In this document: in pieces, positions 54,866 to 63,430 of the stretch | How the letters are laid out: each line of letters begins with the position of its first letter | Numbering within the stretch: the stretch's first letter is position 1 | Notes under the pieces: generated by a model | What the model was told of the DNA's origin: nothing | Databases searched by the model: none | The model's input: the letters and a program-made list of their open reading frames with translations, nothing else | Source of the DNA: Pseudomonadota bacterium | Lineage (GTDB): Bacteria > Pseudomonadota > Alphaproteobacteria > Caulobacterales > Aquidulcibacteraceae | Assembly (NCBI GenBank): GCA_020161405.1 | Contig: JAIUOD010000001.1 | Span: 744,001-808,000 of the forward strand | Direction: 5' to 3' | Length of the DNA stretch: 64,000 nt | Translations under genes and position numbers: made by a program

Positions 54866-55264
54866 TTACTTGTAATTTTGTAAATTTTCTTCAACGCGAT
54901 CAATATTGCTTTTTAAGTCACCTATTGCCGCAATTATATCATTTTTTTGGTTTTCAAGGACCAATAATTGTTCTTTGAATTTTGCCAAGGCAGTTTGCAA
55001 TTGATGCTTTTTTCCGCCTTCAAGATCATAAAGATCAAGCATTTCTTTTAAGTCTTCAAGTGAAAAACCAATTCGTTTGCCGCGCAAAACAAGAATAAGG
55101 CGCGCCCTATCGCGTGCCGTATATTTGCGTTTTTGCCCTTCGCGTATAGGTGATAAAAGACCTTTATCCTCATAGAAACGCAAAGTACGCGCGGTAACGT
55201 CAAACTCATTTGACAGATCGCCAATAGACCAAAAAATTTTTGATTTATTCAGTAATTTTTCCAT
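54866..55264 (-). CDS. MerR-family regulator (LiuR-like)
   Basis: 132 residues. MerR winged helix: IGDLSNEFDVTARTLRFYEDKGLLSPIREGQKRKYTARDRARL (about 15-57, read in parts), then a coiled-coil tail. It heads an operon for acyl-CoA dehydrogenase, OsmC, PaaI and thiolase, as LiuR-type MerR proteins do for fatty-acid/branched-chain breakdown in proteobacteria. It probably represses itself at the site 55285-55300. Confidence 0.85.
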   Translation of the reverse strand: MEKLLNKSKIFWSIGDLSNEFDVTARTLRFYEDKGLLSPIREGQKRKYTARDRARLILVLRGKRIGFSLEDLKEMLDLYDLEGGKKHQLQTALAKFKEQLLVLENQKNDIIAAIGDLKSNIDRVEENLQNYK

Positions 55265-55284
55265 GAAACCCCATATAACATAAG

Positions 55285-55300
55285 CTAACGTTTACGTCAA
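55285..55300 (-). promoter_or_regulatory. LiuR-like operator within the merR promoter
   Basis: CTAACGTTTACGTCAA (plus strand) is an imperfect inverted repeat with ACGT halves 2 bp apart. On the minus strand it begins at a TTGACG -35 and is followed by TATATG at 17 bp spacing, so it lies between the promoter boxes, as for MerR-type control. Confidence 0.6.
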
Positions 55301-55404
55301 GGGAAATATTATATTTGTTGTAAAATTTTTTTGCTTCGCTTTTTAAGGGAAAGCGCGTGTTATTTTTAAAATCATAGTTAATATTGCCAAAAAGTGGGGC
55401 AAAG

Positions 55405-55803
55405 ATGAAGAAATCATCGCAAAAATTTATAATGTTAATTGCCAGTTTAAGTATGGCTTTATGTGGGCTTAATATTTCTTCGGCAATCGCGGATAATTAT
55501 TATCGTGTAAGCGCACAAGAAAGAACCCCCGCACCGCGTGTTTCAAAAAACAATGTTGTCTATAATGCTTCAGGTCAAGAAATCGCGCCCTATGCATATT
55601 CATATGTAAATTCTATGCCCAATGATGGTCATTGGCGCTGGGTCGAGGAGAGGTGTTATAATACGTCAAGTGGTCAAACTTGTGTTGAGGGGCATTGGGT
55701 GCGCAAAGTTGGTAATGCTTGTGAAGAAGTTTCATCACATAGTGTACGAACAGGTAATTATATAAAAATAATTGCAGGTGGTCGTTCCCCTAATTGCCGT
55801 TAA
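55405..55803 (+). CDS. Small secreted protein, Cys-containing, unknown
   Basis: About 132 residues from the ATG at 55405 (the frame is open to a TTG at 55384). Signal peptide (about 1-28, ending SSAIA). The mature part has GHWRWVEERCYN and CVEGHWVRKVGNACEEV, a repeated GHW-x-Cys element, and ends GRSPNCR. I do not recognise a family. Downstream lies the PodJ-like gene. Confidence 0.65.
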   Translation: MKKSSQKFIMLIASLSMALCGLNISSAIADNYYRVSAQERTPAPRVSKNNVVYNASGQEIAPYAYSYVNSMPNDGHWRWVEERCYNTSSGQTCVEGHWVRKVGNACEEVSSHSVRTGNYIKIIAGGRSPNCR

Positions 55804-55845
55804 TACCGCGTGGTAATATCGCCAAAAGTGTATGAAGTACAACCA

Positions 55846-55861
55846 TTAATAAATTTATTAA
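55846..55861. promoter_or_regulatory. 16-bp palindrome TTAA-N8-TTAA upstream of the PodJ-like gene
   Basis: TTAATAAATTTATTAA is perfect as an inverted repeat, 146 bp before the ATG. Related to a CtrA site but with spacing 8 instead of 7, so CtrA binding is not established. Confidence 0.2.
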
Positions 55862-56007
55862 CCTTTCATTTACTGACGCAGTGCAAACCGAAATTAAGGA
55901 GAATCCTTATATCGGTATTGCCAAAAATTGCAGAAGGCAAACAAGTAATACCTTAAAGTTTTTTCCTTAGTTTACAGTATATTAGTGTTGCAACTTGGAA
56001 AAATGTC

Positions 56008-59000
56008 ATGACTAACCAATCACCTTGGAGCATCAAGGGAATTAAGCCTAGCAATAGAGATGCCGTTAAAGAGCAAGCTTTTAAGCACGGTCTTACAATT
56101 GGGGAATATGTAAATAGCTTGATTGAAGAAGCTGAAACCCGTGTCGTGACAAGAAACACGCCAATTTATACGCCTGTTTTCGATCCAAATTTTCAAATAC
56201 CACCTGCGCCGCAAAATTATGCACAAACACATAATCAAGCCTATGCACAAGAATTAAACCCATTTCCGCAAATGATTAATAGCGATACTTCGCGTCTTGC
56301 GCTTGCAATGGAAGCCTTGAATAAAAAGCTTGATAATGTTGCTAATGCAAACCAAGTTTTCCGCCCTAATGATGGTGCAAATTCAGCATTACGCACCGAC
56401 ATTGATAATGCGGAACGCGTAGCAGAACGCGCAATTGCAAGCCTTCTTAAACGCGTTGAAGATGATAATAATAAAAACAGCCAAAATTTCCATCAAATTT
56501 CTTCAACCCTTCAAGATGTAAAACAAGCGCAAGAAACAATAGGTGAGAGATTACGTAAAATAGAGCATGAAAACCCTAATCATAGGGCCATTGATTCACT
56601 TCGCACGCTTGAAGAATCTTTAAGCCGTCTTGCAATACAAATCGCGCAAACAGATGATAGAACCCAAGAATTAGCGAAAAAAATTGAAACTGTTGGTCAA
56701 AACCGTCTTTCACCACAGGATGTAGAAAAAATTCTTGATGGCGGTTTAAATTTTGTAAATGAGAAAATTGACCAAAGGCTTGATGAAGTAAATGGTCGCC
56801 TTTCTTCTATTGAAGAAATCGCAACTCTATCAATCGAACAAACCGACAAAGGCATAAGCCTATTATCGGAACGTGTTAAAGATCAAGAAGTTATAAATTC
56901 ACGTACAACTGAATCGGTTAAAGATGCGTTGGTTGATTTATCTGCTCGCATCACGCAAATCGAAGGTCAGGCCACTGATGTGGTTAAAGATGCCCTTGAT
57001 GAAAGATTTGTTGGCCTTGTGAACCGTATTGAACAAATTGATCATAGTGTTGAAAATTTTGTATTAAATGCGCGCCGCGAATTAGAGGCTAAGTTTAGCG
57101 ATTTATCACGCGAACTTACAGAGAAAATCGAAAACGGCGAAAAAGATACAATTGAAGCAATTGAAAATATTGGTGATCAACTTGTAAAAACTGCGCAAAC
57201 CCTTGATGAACGCGTTCGTTCTCTTGAAGAAGTAAATGATAATGCCAAAGATCATGGCCTTGCCATGCGTATTGAATTGGGCCGTATCACACATGCAATT
57301 GATGCGCGTCTAAGTGCAATTGAAAATCAAGGAAGCGATATTGGCGATAAAGCAGGCGAGCATATAACACGCCTTGCACAGCAAGTAACAAATCAATTGC
57401 GCCTTGCCGAAGAAAAAACCAATGATTTTGTCAATAAAATGGCAAATGAAAATCGTGCGCTTTTAGATAGTTTGAATAATTCAAGATCCGAACAAATGTT
57501 GGAAATTGAAAGTAAATTTTCAAATTTTGACCAAAAGTTTAGCCAGAAACTAGATGAAAAAATCGGCCTTATTAATCTTGAAATTAAATCTTCAGAAGAT
57601 CGCGCAAAAGCAGTAAGTGCCCCACTTCACCGCTCTATTGAGCAGGTTTTAGATAGGCTTGATACAATTGAATCACGCGGCCTTGGTTCTTATTCAGAAG
57701 TAATTAGTGCGCCCAATTCACAGAATATCATTTCACCAGAACCAATTGAAAACGGTTTTGTTGACTTAAATAAAACTGATTTTGATGATGGTATAAAAGA
57801 TTTTGGTGATGATTTTGATGGCGTGCAACTACCTGAAAAAGATTTGCTTTTACAGGATGATGGTTTTGTAAGCGATTTAAACACTGAATTGAGTATTGAT
57901 GATACTTTTAGCGATTCATTATTTGGCTTTGATGATGGCGAAAATTCTGATGGTGATAATTCTTGGTTAAATGATAATAGCGCTAATCAAAATTCAAATA
58001 AGCAAGATTCTTCATATTTAGAAAACGCCAGACGCGCAGCGATTGAGGCAGCGTATAATCCTGCCGAAAGCAAAAAGAAAAAAGAAAAAAAGCCAGCACC
58101 ACAAAAAGCCAAAGCCCCTATAATAAATGAAGAAAATTTGTTTGATACTACAATTATCGAAACCAATCCTGAAAAAACTTCAAAAGCTAAAGCTGCAAAG
58201 CAAAACACCAAAACTGGCGGCCTTTCGCCAATTGGTAAAGTTGCAGCAGGAACATTGGTTTTAGCAACACTTTCAACAGGCTATGTCTATTTAAACCAAC
58301 ATAAAAAACCTGACCAAAGTGAATTGCCACAGGCGTTAAAAACTGCACCAAATACACAGCCTTCAACCGCCGTGACCGCTGCACCGCCAACAAATGTATC
58401 TGCACCACCTGCTAATATTGCACCGCCAACAATAGGCGATACAAATATTTCTAATACAATAGGTGCACCAGTTGTTGATAAAACTAACCCTCAAAAGCCG
58501 CAGGTAGCTTTGCCACCAACAATTGGCCCACAAAATAAAACAACCTCTCCGACACCCCCAATTGCGCCAAATGCAGCATTAGCAAAACCACAAGCTGCAA
58601 TGCCACAAGCGCCGGTTCGTATCGCCGGAATTACAAATGGTGCACAACCACAGACTCAAGCATTAAAAGTTGATGCACGTTCTTTGTATGATGCCGCTTT
58701 AGCAAAACAAAAAGCAGGCGATATGGGCGCTTACACTAAATTACTTTCGCAATCAGCAGATTCAGGTGATACACGCGCCCAAAATCGTCTTGCTAAAATG
58801 TATGAAAAAGGTGATGGCGTTTCAAAAAATATGAATGAAGCCCGCAAATGGACTGAACGTGCAGCGCAAGCAGGTTCAAGACAGGCGCAACATAATCTTG
58901 GTGTATATTACGCAGAAGGTGATGGCGCACCTCAAGATTTTGTAAAAGCAGCCCAAAATTTCAATAAAGCCGCCCGTCGTGGTTTGACCGATAGCCAATT

Positions 59001-59208
59001 CAATCTTGGCGCCATGCATGAACAAGGACTTGGAACCGCAAAAAGCCCGACTGATGCTTATTATTGGTATAGTCTTGCGGCAAAAAGTGGTGATGCGGAC
59101 GCAGTTCGTAAATCCAAAGAAGTTGCTTCAAAACTAAATGCGGCCGACAAAGCAGCATTGGATAGAAAAATTGCAGGTTTCCGTGCCGAAGCTGGCGGAC
59201 AAGAATAA
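56008..59208 (+). CDS. PodJ-like polar localisation factor with coiled coil and Sel1 repeats
   Basis: 1066 residues. N-terminal PWSIKGIKPSNRDAVKEQAFKHGLTIGEYVNSL (about 6-38, read in parts) is the PodJ-family head; long coiled coil to about 560; an acidic linker; one transmembrane helix (about 741-760); proline-rich periplasmic stretch; and Sel1/TPR-like repeats (about 888-1035: NRLAKMYEKGDGVSKN, NLGVYYAEGDGAPQD, NLGAMHEQGLGTAKS). It organises a cell pole through its repeats and coil. Stands alone. Confidence 0.85.
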   Translation: MTNQSPWSIKGIKPSNRDAVKEQAFKHGLTIGEYVNSLIEEAETRVVTRNTPIYTPVFDPNFQIPPAPQNYAQTHNQAYAQELNPFPQMINSDTSRLALAMEALNKKLDNVANANQVFRPNDGANSALRTDIDNAERVAERAIASLLKRVEDDNNKNSQNFHQISSTLQDVKQAQETIGERLRKIEHENPNHRAIDSLRTLEESLSRLAIQIAQTDDRTQELAKKIETVGQNRLSPQDVEKILDGGLNFVNEKIDQRLDEVNGRLSSIEEIATLSIEQTDKGISLLSERVKDQEVINSRTTESVKDALVDLSARITQIEGQATDVVKDALDERFVGLVNRIEQIDHSVENFVLNARRELEAKFSDLSRELTEKIENGEKDTIEAIENIGDQLVKTAQTLDERVRSLEEVNDNAKDHGLAMRIELGRITHAIDARLSAIENQGSDIGDKAGEHITRLAQQVTNQLRLAEEKTNDFVNKMANENRALLDSLNNSRSEQMLEIESKFSNFDQKFSQKLDEKIGLINLEIKSSEDRAKAVSAPLHRSIEQVLDRLDTIESRGLGSYSEVISAPNSQNIISPEPIENGFVDLNKTDFDDGIKDFGDDFDGVQLPEKDLLLQDDGFVSDLNTELSIDDTFSDSLFGFDDGENSDGDNSWLNDNSANQNSNKQDSSYLENARRAAIEAAYNPAESKKKKEKKPAPQKAKAPIINEENLFDTTIIETNPEKTSKAKAAKQNTKTGGLSPIGKVAAGTLVLATLSTGYVYLNQHKKPDQSELPQALKTAPNTQPSTAVTAAPPTNVSAPPANIAPPTIGDTNISNTIGAPVVDKTNPQKPQVALPPTIGPQNKTTSPTPPIAPNAALAKPQAAMPQAPVRIAGITNGAQPQTQALKVDARSLYDAALAKQKAGDMGAYTKLLSQSADSGDTRAQNRLAKMYEKGDGVSKNMNEARKWTERAAQAGSRQAQHNLGVYYAEGDGAPQDFVKAAQNFNKAARRGLTDSQFNLGAMHEQGLGTAKSPTDAYYWYSLAAKSGDADAVRKSKEVASKLNAADKAALDRKIAGFRAEAGGQE

Positions 59209-59266
59209 TAGCAAAATCACATAATGCCTGATTTATTGTTGTTTATTATTTGCCATTAACGGCATT

Positions 59267-59284
59267 TTAGGGTTAAAACCCTAA
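59267..59284. promoter_or_regulatory. 18-bp inverted repeat upstream of the TauE/SafE gene
   Basis: TTAGGGTT-AA-AACCCTAA, 40 bp before the ATG; a small GCC/GGC hairpin with TTTT lies just left of it and could end podJ-like transcription. A likely operator; regulator unknown. Confidence 0.4.
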
Positions 59285-59324
59285 GATAATAAATGTTCTG
59301 AACAATCATGAGTATTTGTAGAAG

Positions 59325-60242
59325 ATGGAAATATACCTGCCCATAGCTGAAATGGCGGTTAGTCCTTGGTTAATGCTTGGGATTGGTTTGATTGTGGGCG
59401 GTGTTTCGGGTCTTTTTGGGATTGGTGGTGGTTTTTTGCTTACACCGCTTCTTATTTTAAGCGGCATACCCGCGCCAATTGCGGTGGTTTCTGGTGCAAG
59501 TGTTTCTGCGGCTGCCTCTATGTCATCCTTTATTCCACAATGGGAAAAACGCGCGCTTGATTTGCGACTTGGTCTTATAATGGTGACGGCGGGTGTTATG
59601 GGCGTTACCCTTGGTTCGATAATATTTCGTTGGCTATCTATGCTTGGTTTTGCCGAACTGGTTGTAAGGGTTTCATATGTTTTATTATTAGGATTTATTG
59701 GGACCTCATTATTAAGTGAATCCCTTAAAACAATGCGGAATGCAAAAAACCCAAAAATTCTAAAAAGATCAAAAAGTAATATTGGTTATCTTTTGCCCTT
59801 TAAAATGCGTTTTCCAAGGTCAAAACTTTATATATCAATTTTGCCACCAGTAATTATCGGCTTTGTAATTGGTATTTTATCGGCAATTATGGGTGTTGGC
59901 GGCGGATTTTTGCTTGTACCTGCGCTTATTTATATTGTTAATATGCCACCAAGTTTGGTTGTTGGAACTTCTATTTTTCAGGTTTTAATTCTTGCAAGTA
60001 CAACTGCCTTTATGCAATCAACATCTAATGGCGGCCTTGACGTAGTTTTATCATCAATATTGATAATTGGTGCAGTAATTGGCGCGCAAGTTGGTTTGTT
60101 CTTTGGTCGAAAGCTATGCGGTGAACAGCTAAGAATCCTATTGGGCCTAGTAATTATAGCATTAACTATGGTTCTTGCGCTTGAATTATTTTTAACGCCA
60201 AAAGATATTTATACTACTTCCTCAGCAGGTGGTGGCCTATGA
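59325..60242 (+). CDS. Sulfite exporter TauE/SafE family permease
   Basis: 305 residues, eight hydrophobic helices in two halves, each opening with a Gly-rich turn: LIVGGVSGLFGIGGGFLLTPLL (about 22-43) and ILSAIMGVGGGFLLVPALIY (about 184-203). This is the TauE/SafE two-repeat fold. Moves sulfur-containing organic or inorganic anions across the inner membrane. Overlaps the TIGR02186 gene by 4 bp, a fixed partner in alphaproteobacteria. Confidence 0.9.
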   Translation: MEIYLPIAEMAVSPWLMLGIGLIVGGVSGLFGIGGGFLLTPLLILSGIPAPIAVVSGASVSAAASMSSFIPQWEKRALDLRLGLIMVTAGVMGVTLGSIIFRWLSMLGFAELVVRVSYVLLLGFIGTSLLSESLKTMRNAKNPKILKRSKSNIGYLLPFKMRFPRSKLYISILPPVIIGFVIGILSAIMGVGGGFLLVPALIYIVNMPPSLVVGTSIFQVLILASTTAFMQSTSNGGLDVVLSSILIIGAVIGAQVGLFFGRKLCGEQLRILLGLVIIALTMVLALELFLTPKDIYTTSSAGGGL

Positions 60243-61000
60243 AGAAGTTTGTATTATTATTATCTTTTATATTCTCCCTATTGCCCCAAATTGCGGCGGC
60301 ACAAAGAACACGTCTTGCGGCTGCTTTGATGGATGATTCCGTTTTACTTACATCAAATTTTAATGGCGCAAAACTTACTATGTTTGGCGCGGTTCAATTA
60401 GCGGGTGATACAAATACAGATATTGTAATCATTGTTCGCGGCCCAAATCGCCAAGCATGGATAACTAAAAAATCTAAAATAATGGGGCTTTGGATTGGGC
60501 AAAAGCGCGTATATTTTGATGCCGCCCCAACTTTTTTTGGCGTTGCAAGCACGCGCCCAATTGATGAAATTGCGCCAAAAGATACCCAAAGCCTTTATGG
60601 AATGGACGCCTTAAGCCAATTAAACCCACACCAAAATACTTTACCTAAACAAGAACTTGCGGATTTTAAAAATGCATTTGTTGCTGCGCGTGAAAAACAA
60701 AAACTTTATGTGAATGCGCCAAAAGCTGTGCAATTTATGGAAAATGGCCTTTTCCGTGCCGATATAAAATTGCCAGATTTAACCCCCCCTGGCCTATATA
60801 CGGTCAAAGTTATGGTTATCAAAAACAAGCGCCCAGTTGATTCAACCCTTCAAAGTTTTGAAGTTACCAAAGTTGGTTTCGAGCGTTTTATTTTCCAATT
60901 TGCCCGCGATAATACATTTATTTACGGGGTTTTTGGCCTATTACTTGCACTAGGCGCAGGCTTTTTAAGCGCGCGCCTATTTCGCAGAATTAATGGCTAA
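60239..61000 (+). CDS. TIGR02186 family membrane-anchored protein
   Basis: 253 residues. Signal peptide at 1-21, a periplasmic beta domain (FNGAKLTMFGAVQ and the VRGPNRQAWITKKSKIMGLWIGQK motif, about 58-82), and one C-terminal helix (about 226-247). Conserved with TauE/SafE; function unknown. Confidence 0.88.
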   Translation: MKKFVLLLSFIFSLLPQIAAAQRTRLAAALMDDSVLLTSNFNGAKLTMFGAVQLAGDTNTDIVIIVRGPNRQAWITKKSKIMGLWIGQKRVYFDAAPTFFGVASTRPIDEIAPKDTQSLYGMDALSQLNPHQNTLPKQELADFKNAFVAAREKQKLYVNAPKAVQFMENGLFRADIKLPDLTPPGLYTVKVMVIKNKRPVDSTLQSFEVTKVGFERFIFQFARDNTFIYGVFGLLLALGAGFLSARLFRRING

Positions 61001-62210
61001 TATTTTTTTTAATTTCCAATTCACGTTGTTTCTTGATTTTAGCGTCACGATCAACATCAATTAATTGTTGCGCGGGGTGGGTTTTTGATTGGTGCCATTC
61101 TTGTGGCAATTGGCACAATCTTATGCCTTTTGAATAAATTGAGCCCATTATCAATTTGTCATTATTTTTAATACCAATTGATGATGCACCAAATCCATTT
61201 TCGCCTTTATCAATATAGACTTGATCTACATTGCCACCCTTATTATCACCGTTTGGTTCAATCACGATTACTTGGTTTGGCGTATCTTTACCCCCAAACC
61301 ACATGCGTGAAGCTAGCGTGAATAATTTTGGATGGGAAGCAATAAAAATACGGTTTTCATCATCAATAGAAATATTATCAACGCCAGTACCCAAAAATAC
61401 ATTATCAATTAAATTCAATTGATTATTAGAAGTGTTACGTGAATAAATTTGAAGGTTTCTACTTATTGTACCTGTTAAATACAATTTACTACCATCATTA
61501 GAAAGCGCGATGGAATTGGCAAAAGAAATATTTGCAGGGATTTTTGTCGCGCGTTTGCCATCATAATAAAATATTGAGCCAGTTTTATCATTGTTCAATA
61601 AGTTTTGAACAAAATCCACAAATGATTTAGATTTATAATCACTTTCATTAGTTACATAAAAGCTATTAGCAGATAAGGGAACAACGTCATTAAGGCGGTG
61701 CGCGCCTTCTATCTTAACGCTATTGATGTGATTTAATAGGCCATTTTCGTCAATCTCGTAAATTTCAACGCTTGAATTACCAGATGCGTTATTAACCGCC
61801 ATAATAATCGGCTTTGGCCCATTAAGAACACCAATACCGATTGGAACAAAATCTTTCGGTGATTGGATTATATTATCGCCATCAATAATATTTGTTGCAT
61901 CACTTATAGCCTGAATATTGTCAATCGGGCTTATATATAAAGCACCACGGAGATTAGGATTTTTTTTCGCAGCATTCCTATCATAAGCACTAAAAGCAAT
62001 TAATTTTTTTTCGCCTTCACTTGTTATGAATTTGAATTCTTGAATATCTTCAACACCACTAACATTATTGGCAAGGCTTTCGCATTTTCCGTCAAAGCGT
62101 GATGTCAAAGTGGTAAATTCGCCAAAGCGAACCATTGCACGGAAAAATACAAAACTAATAGATGCAAATATAATAAGAATTATAAGGCCAAATTTTTTGC
62201 CAAATGTCAT
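60990..62210 (-). CDS. Arylesterase/paraoxonase-like beta-propeller protein
   Basis: 406 residues with a membrane anchor (about 8-24). Propeller features: RLNDVVPLSANSFYVTNES (calcium-type Asn/Asp), NDGSKLYLTGTISRNLQIY, and ISIDDENRIFIASHPKLF. This resembles the SMP-30/paraoxonase fold, likely a periplasmic lactonase or esterase; catalytic residues not fully checked. Converges with the TIGR02186 end. Confidence 0.75.
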   Translation of the reverse strand: MTFGKKFGLIILIIFASISFVFFRAMVRFGEFTTLTSRFDGKCESLANNVSGVEDIQEFKFITSEGEKKLIAFSAYDRNAAKKNPNLRGALYISPIDNIQAISDATNIIDGDNIIQSPKDFVPIGIGVLNGPKPIIMAVNNASGNSSVEIYEIDENGLLNHINSVKIEGAHRLNDVVPLSANSFYVTNESDYKSKSFVDFVQNLLNNDKTGSIFYYDGKRATKIPANISFANSIALSNDGSKLYLTGTISRNLQIYSRNTSNNQLNLIDNVFLGTGVDNISIDDENRIFIASHPKLFTLASRMWFGGKDTPNQVIVIEPNGDNKGGNVDQVYIDKGENGFGASSIGIKNNDKLIMGSIYSKGIRLCQLPQEWHQSKTHPAQQLIDVDRDAKIKKQRELEIKKNISH

Positions 62211-62318
62211 TTTAGGTGTCCTTCATAACGCCCATCTATACATGTTTTTGCAAATTGCCAAAAACTAAAAGCACCAAAGCTATGGACAATTGTCGGTGTA
62301 AATGCTAAGCGCGCCCAC

Positions 62319-62349
62319 TTGAATTTTTTGGGGCTTGCCCCGCTATATG
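62319..62349 (+). promoter_or_regulatory. Candidate rpmE promoter with a 12-bp hairpin in a 19-bp spacer
   Basis: TTGAAT (62319-62324) and TATATG (62344-62349) are 19 bp apart, and the spacer contains GGGGCTTGCCCC (62330-62341). The next ATG is at 62358, only about 2 bp past the expected start site, so the transcript could be nearly leaderless. Confidence 0.35.
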
Positions 62350-62357
62350 GAATTATC

Positions 62358-62582
62358 ATGAAAGCCGATACGCACCCTAATTACGATTTTATTACTGTTA
62401 CTATGACTGACGGTACTGTTTTTAAAACCCGCTCTACTATTGGCGGCGAAGGTAAAGTTTTAAACCTTGATATCGACCCTAAATCACATCCAGCTTGGAC
62501 AGGTGGAAACACCCAACTTATGGACCGTGGTGGTCGTGTTTCTCGCTTTAAAGATAAATTTGGCGGCATTTTCAAAAAATAA
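62358..62582 (+). CDS. rpmE: 50S ribosomal protein L31 (bL31)
   Basis: 74 residues from the ATG at 62358. Sequence [19 protein letters not shown], then [25 protein letters not shown] and [11 protein letters not shown] match alphaproteobacterial bL31 lacking the zinc CxxC pairs. An earlier in-frame TTG at 62319 lies in the promoter. Terminated by a strong hairpin. Confidence 0.93.
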   Translation: MKADTHPNYDFITVTMTDGTVFKTRSTIGGEGKVLNLDIDPKSHPAWTGGNTQLMDRGGRVSRFKDKFGGIFKK

Positions 62583-62600
62583 GCCAAAATTACTTTTACA

Positions 62601-62631
62601 AAAAGCACCCAAGCGATTGGGTGCTTTTTTG
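62601..62631 (+). terminator. Terminator after rpmE
   Basis: AAAAAGCACCC / GGGTGCTTTTT with a 9-base loop, followed by further T, 18 bp after the rpmE stop. Confidence 0.9.
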
Positions 62632-62702
62632 TTTTTGTATCAAGTGTCTATTTTCACTTTTTGGGTGTTACAAATCATAAATTCTAATGTTATTATGATT
62701 TT

Positions 62703-63377
62703 ATGAAATTGTTTCGCGCTCTTATTTTTATTCTTGCCATTGCATCATGCTTTGCCGCTGACTTTACAATGCGCGCGCAAACTATTGATTATTATTTCAG
62801 CGATGAAGCTTTTGAAAATTGGAAATATTCACAAAGTGCGAATGTTCAAGCCGTAAATAATTTTGAAAAATATCTTTTAAGACATAAAGTGCTTGGCGTG
62901 TTTCCGACTTTTGAAATCCTACGTACTGCATCAATGGCAAAAGAATGTAATCAAAGTGGATTTGAAGTGCCACCACCGCAATTATGGCCCAATATTGTTG
63001 ATACTTTAAAATTTATCAAAGAAAAAATTAAACCAACAATCGGCAATTTGGAGGCAGTGTCTTCATATAGAAATCCAGTTTTAAATGAATGTGCGGGTGG
63101 GGCAAAAAATAGTTCGCATTCACAATATTTTGCGCTTGATATGCTACCGAAAACCCAAATTACGCGCGAACAATTAATTCATGATATGTGCCTTTTGCAT
63201 TCTAAATGGGGCGAAAAATATCAAATTGGCCTTGGCTTTTATTCATATACAAGATTTCATATTGATAGTAGGTCTTATCGTCGCTGGGGCCCTGATGGAC
63301 GCTCCAAAACCTCACCTTGCGTTGAATATGATAAGTTTGCAACTAAGATTCCAAATGAAGATGGTACAATTGAATGA
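62703..63377 (+). CDS. M15-type peptidase (D-Ala-D-Ala carboxypeptidase-like)
   Basis: 224 residues. Signal peptide (about 1-20). Metal-site motif SSYRNPVLNECAGG, SSHSQYFALDML (His/Asp pair) and TRFHIDSRSYRRWGPDG (distal His) fit the peptidase M15_3 family. It likely trims peptidoglycan peptides in the periplasm. Confidence 0.85.
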   Translation: MKLFRALIFILAIASCFAADFTMRAQTIDYYFSDEAFENWKYSQSANVQAVNNFEKYLLRHKVLGVFPTFEILRTASMAKECNQSGFEVPPPQLWPNIVDTLKFIKEKIKPTIGNLEAVSSYRNPVLNECAGGAKNSSHSQYFALDMLPKTQITREQLIHDMCLLHSKWGEKYQIGLGFYSYTRFHIDSRSYRRWGPDGRSKTSPCVEYDKFATKIPNEDGTIE

Positions 63378-63430
63378 TATTTAGTAATTTGCGGGGTTTT
63401 AATTAAGGCAAATTATTAGTAAAATTAAAT

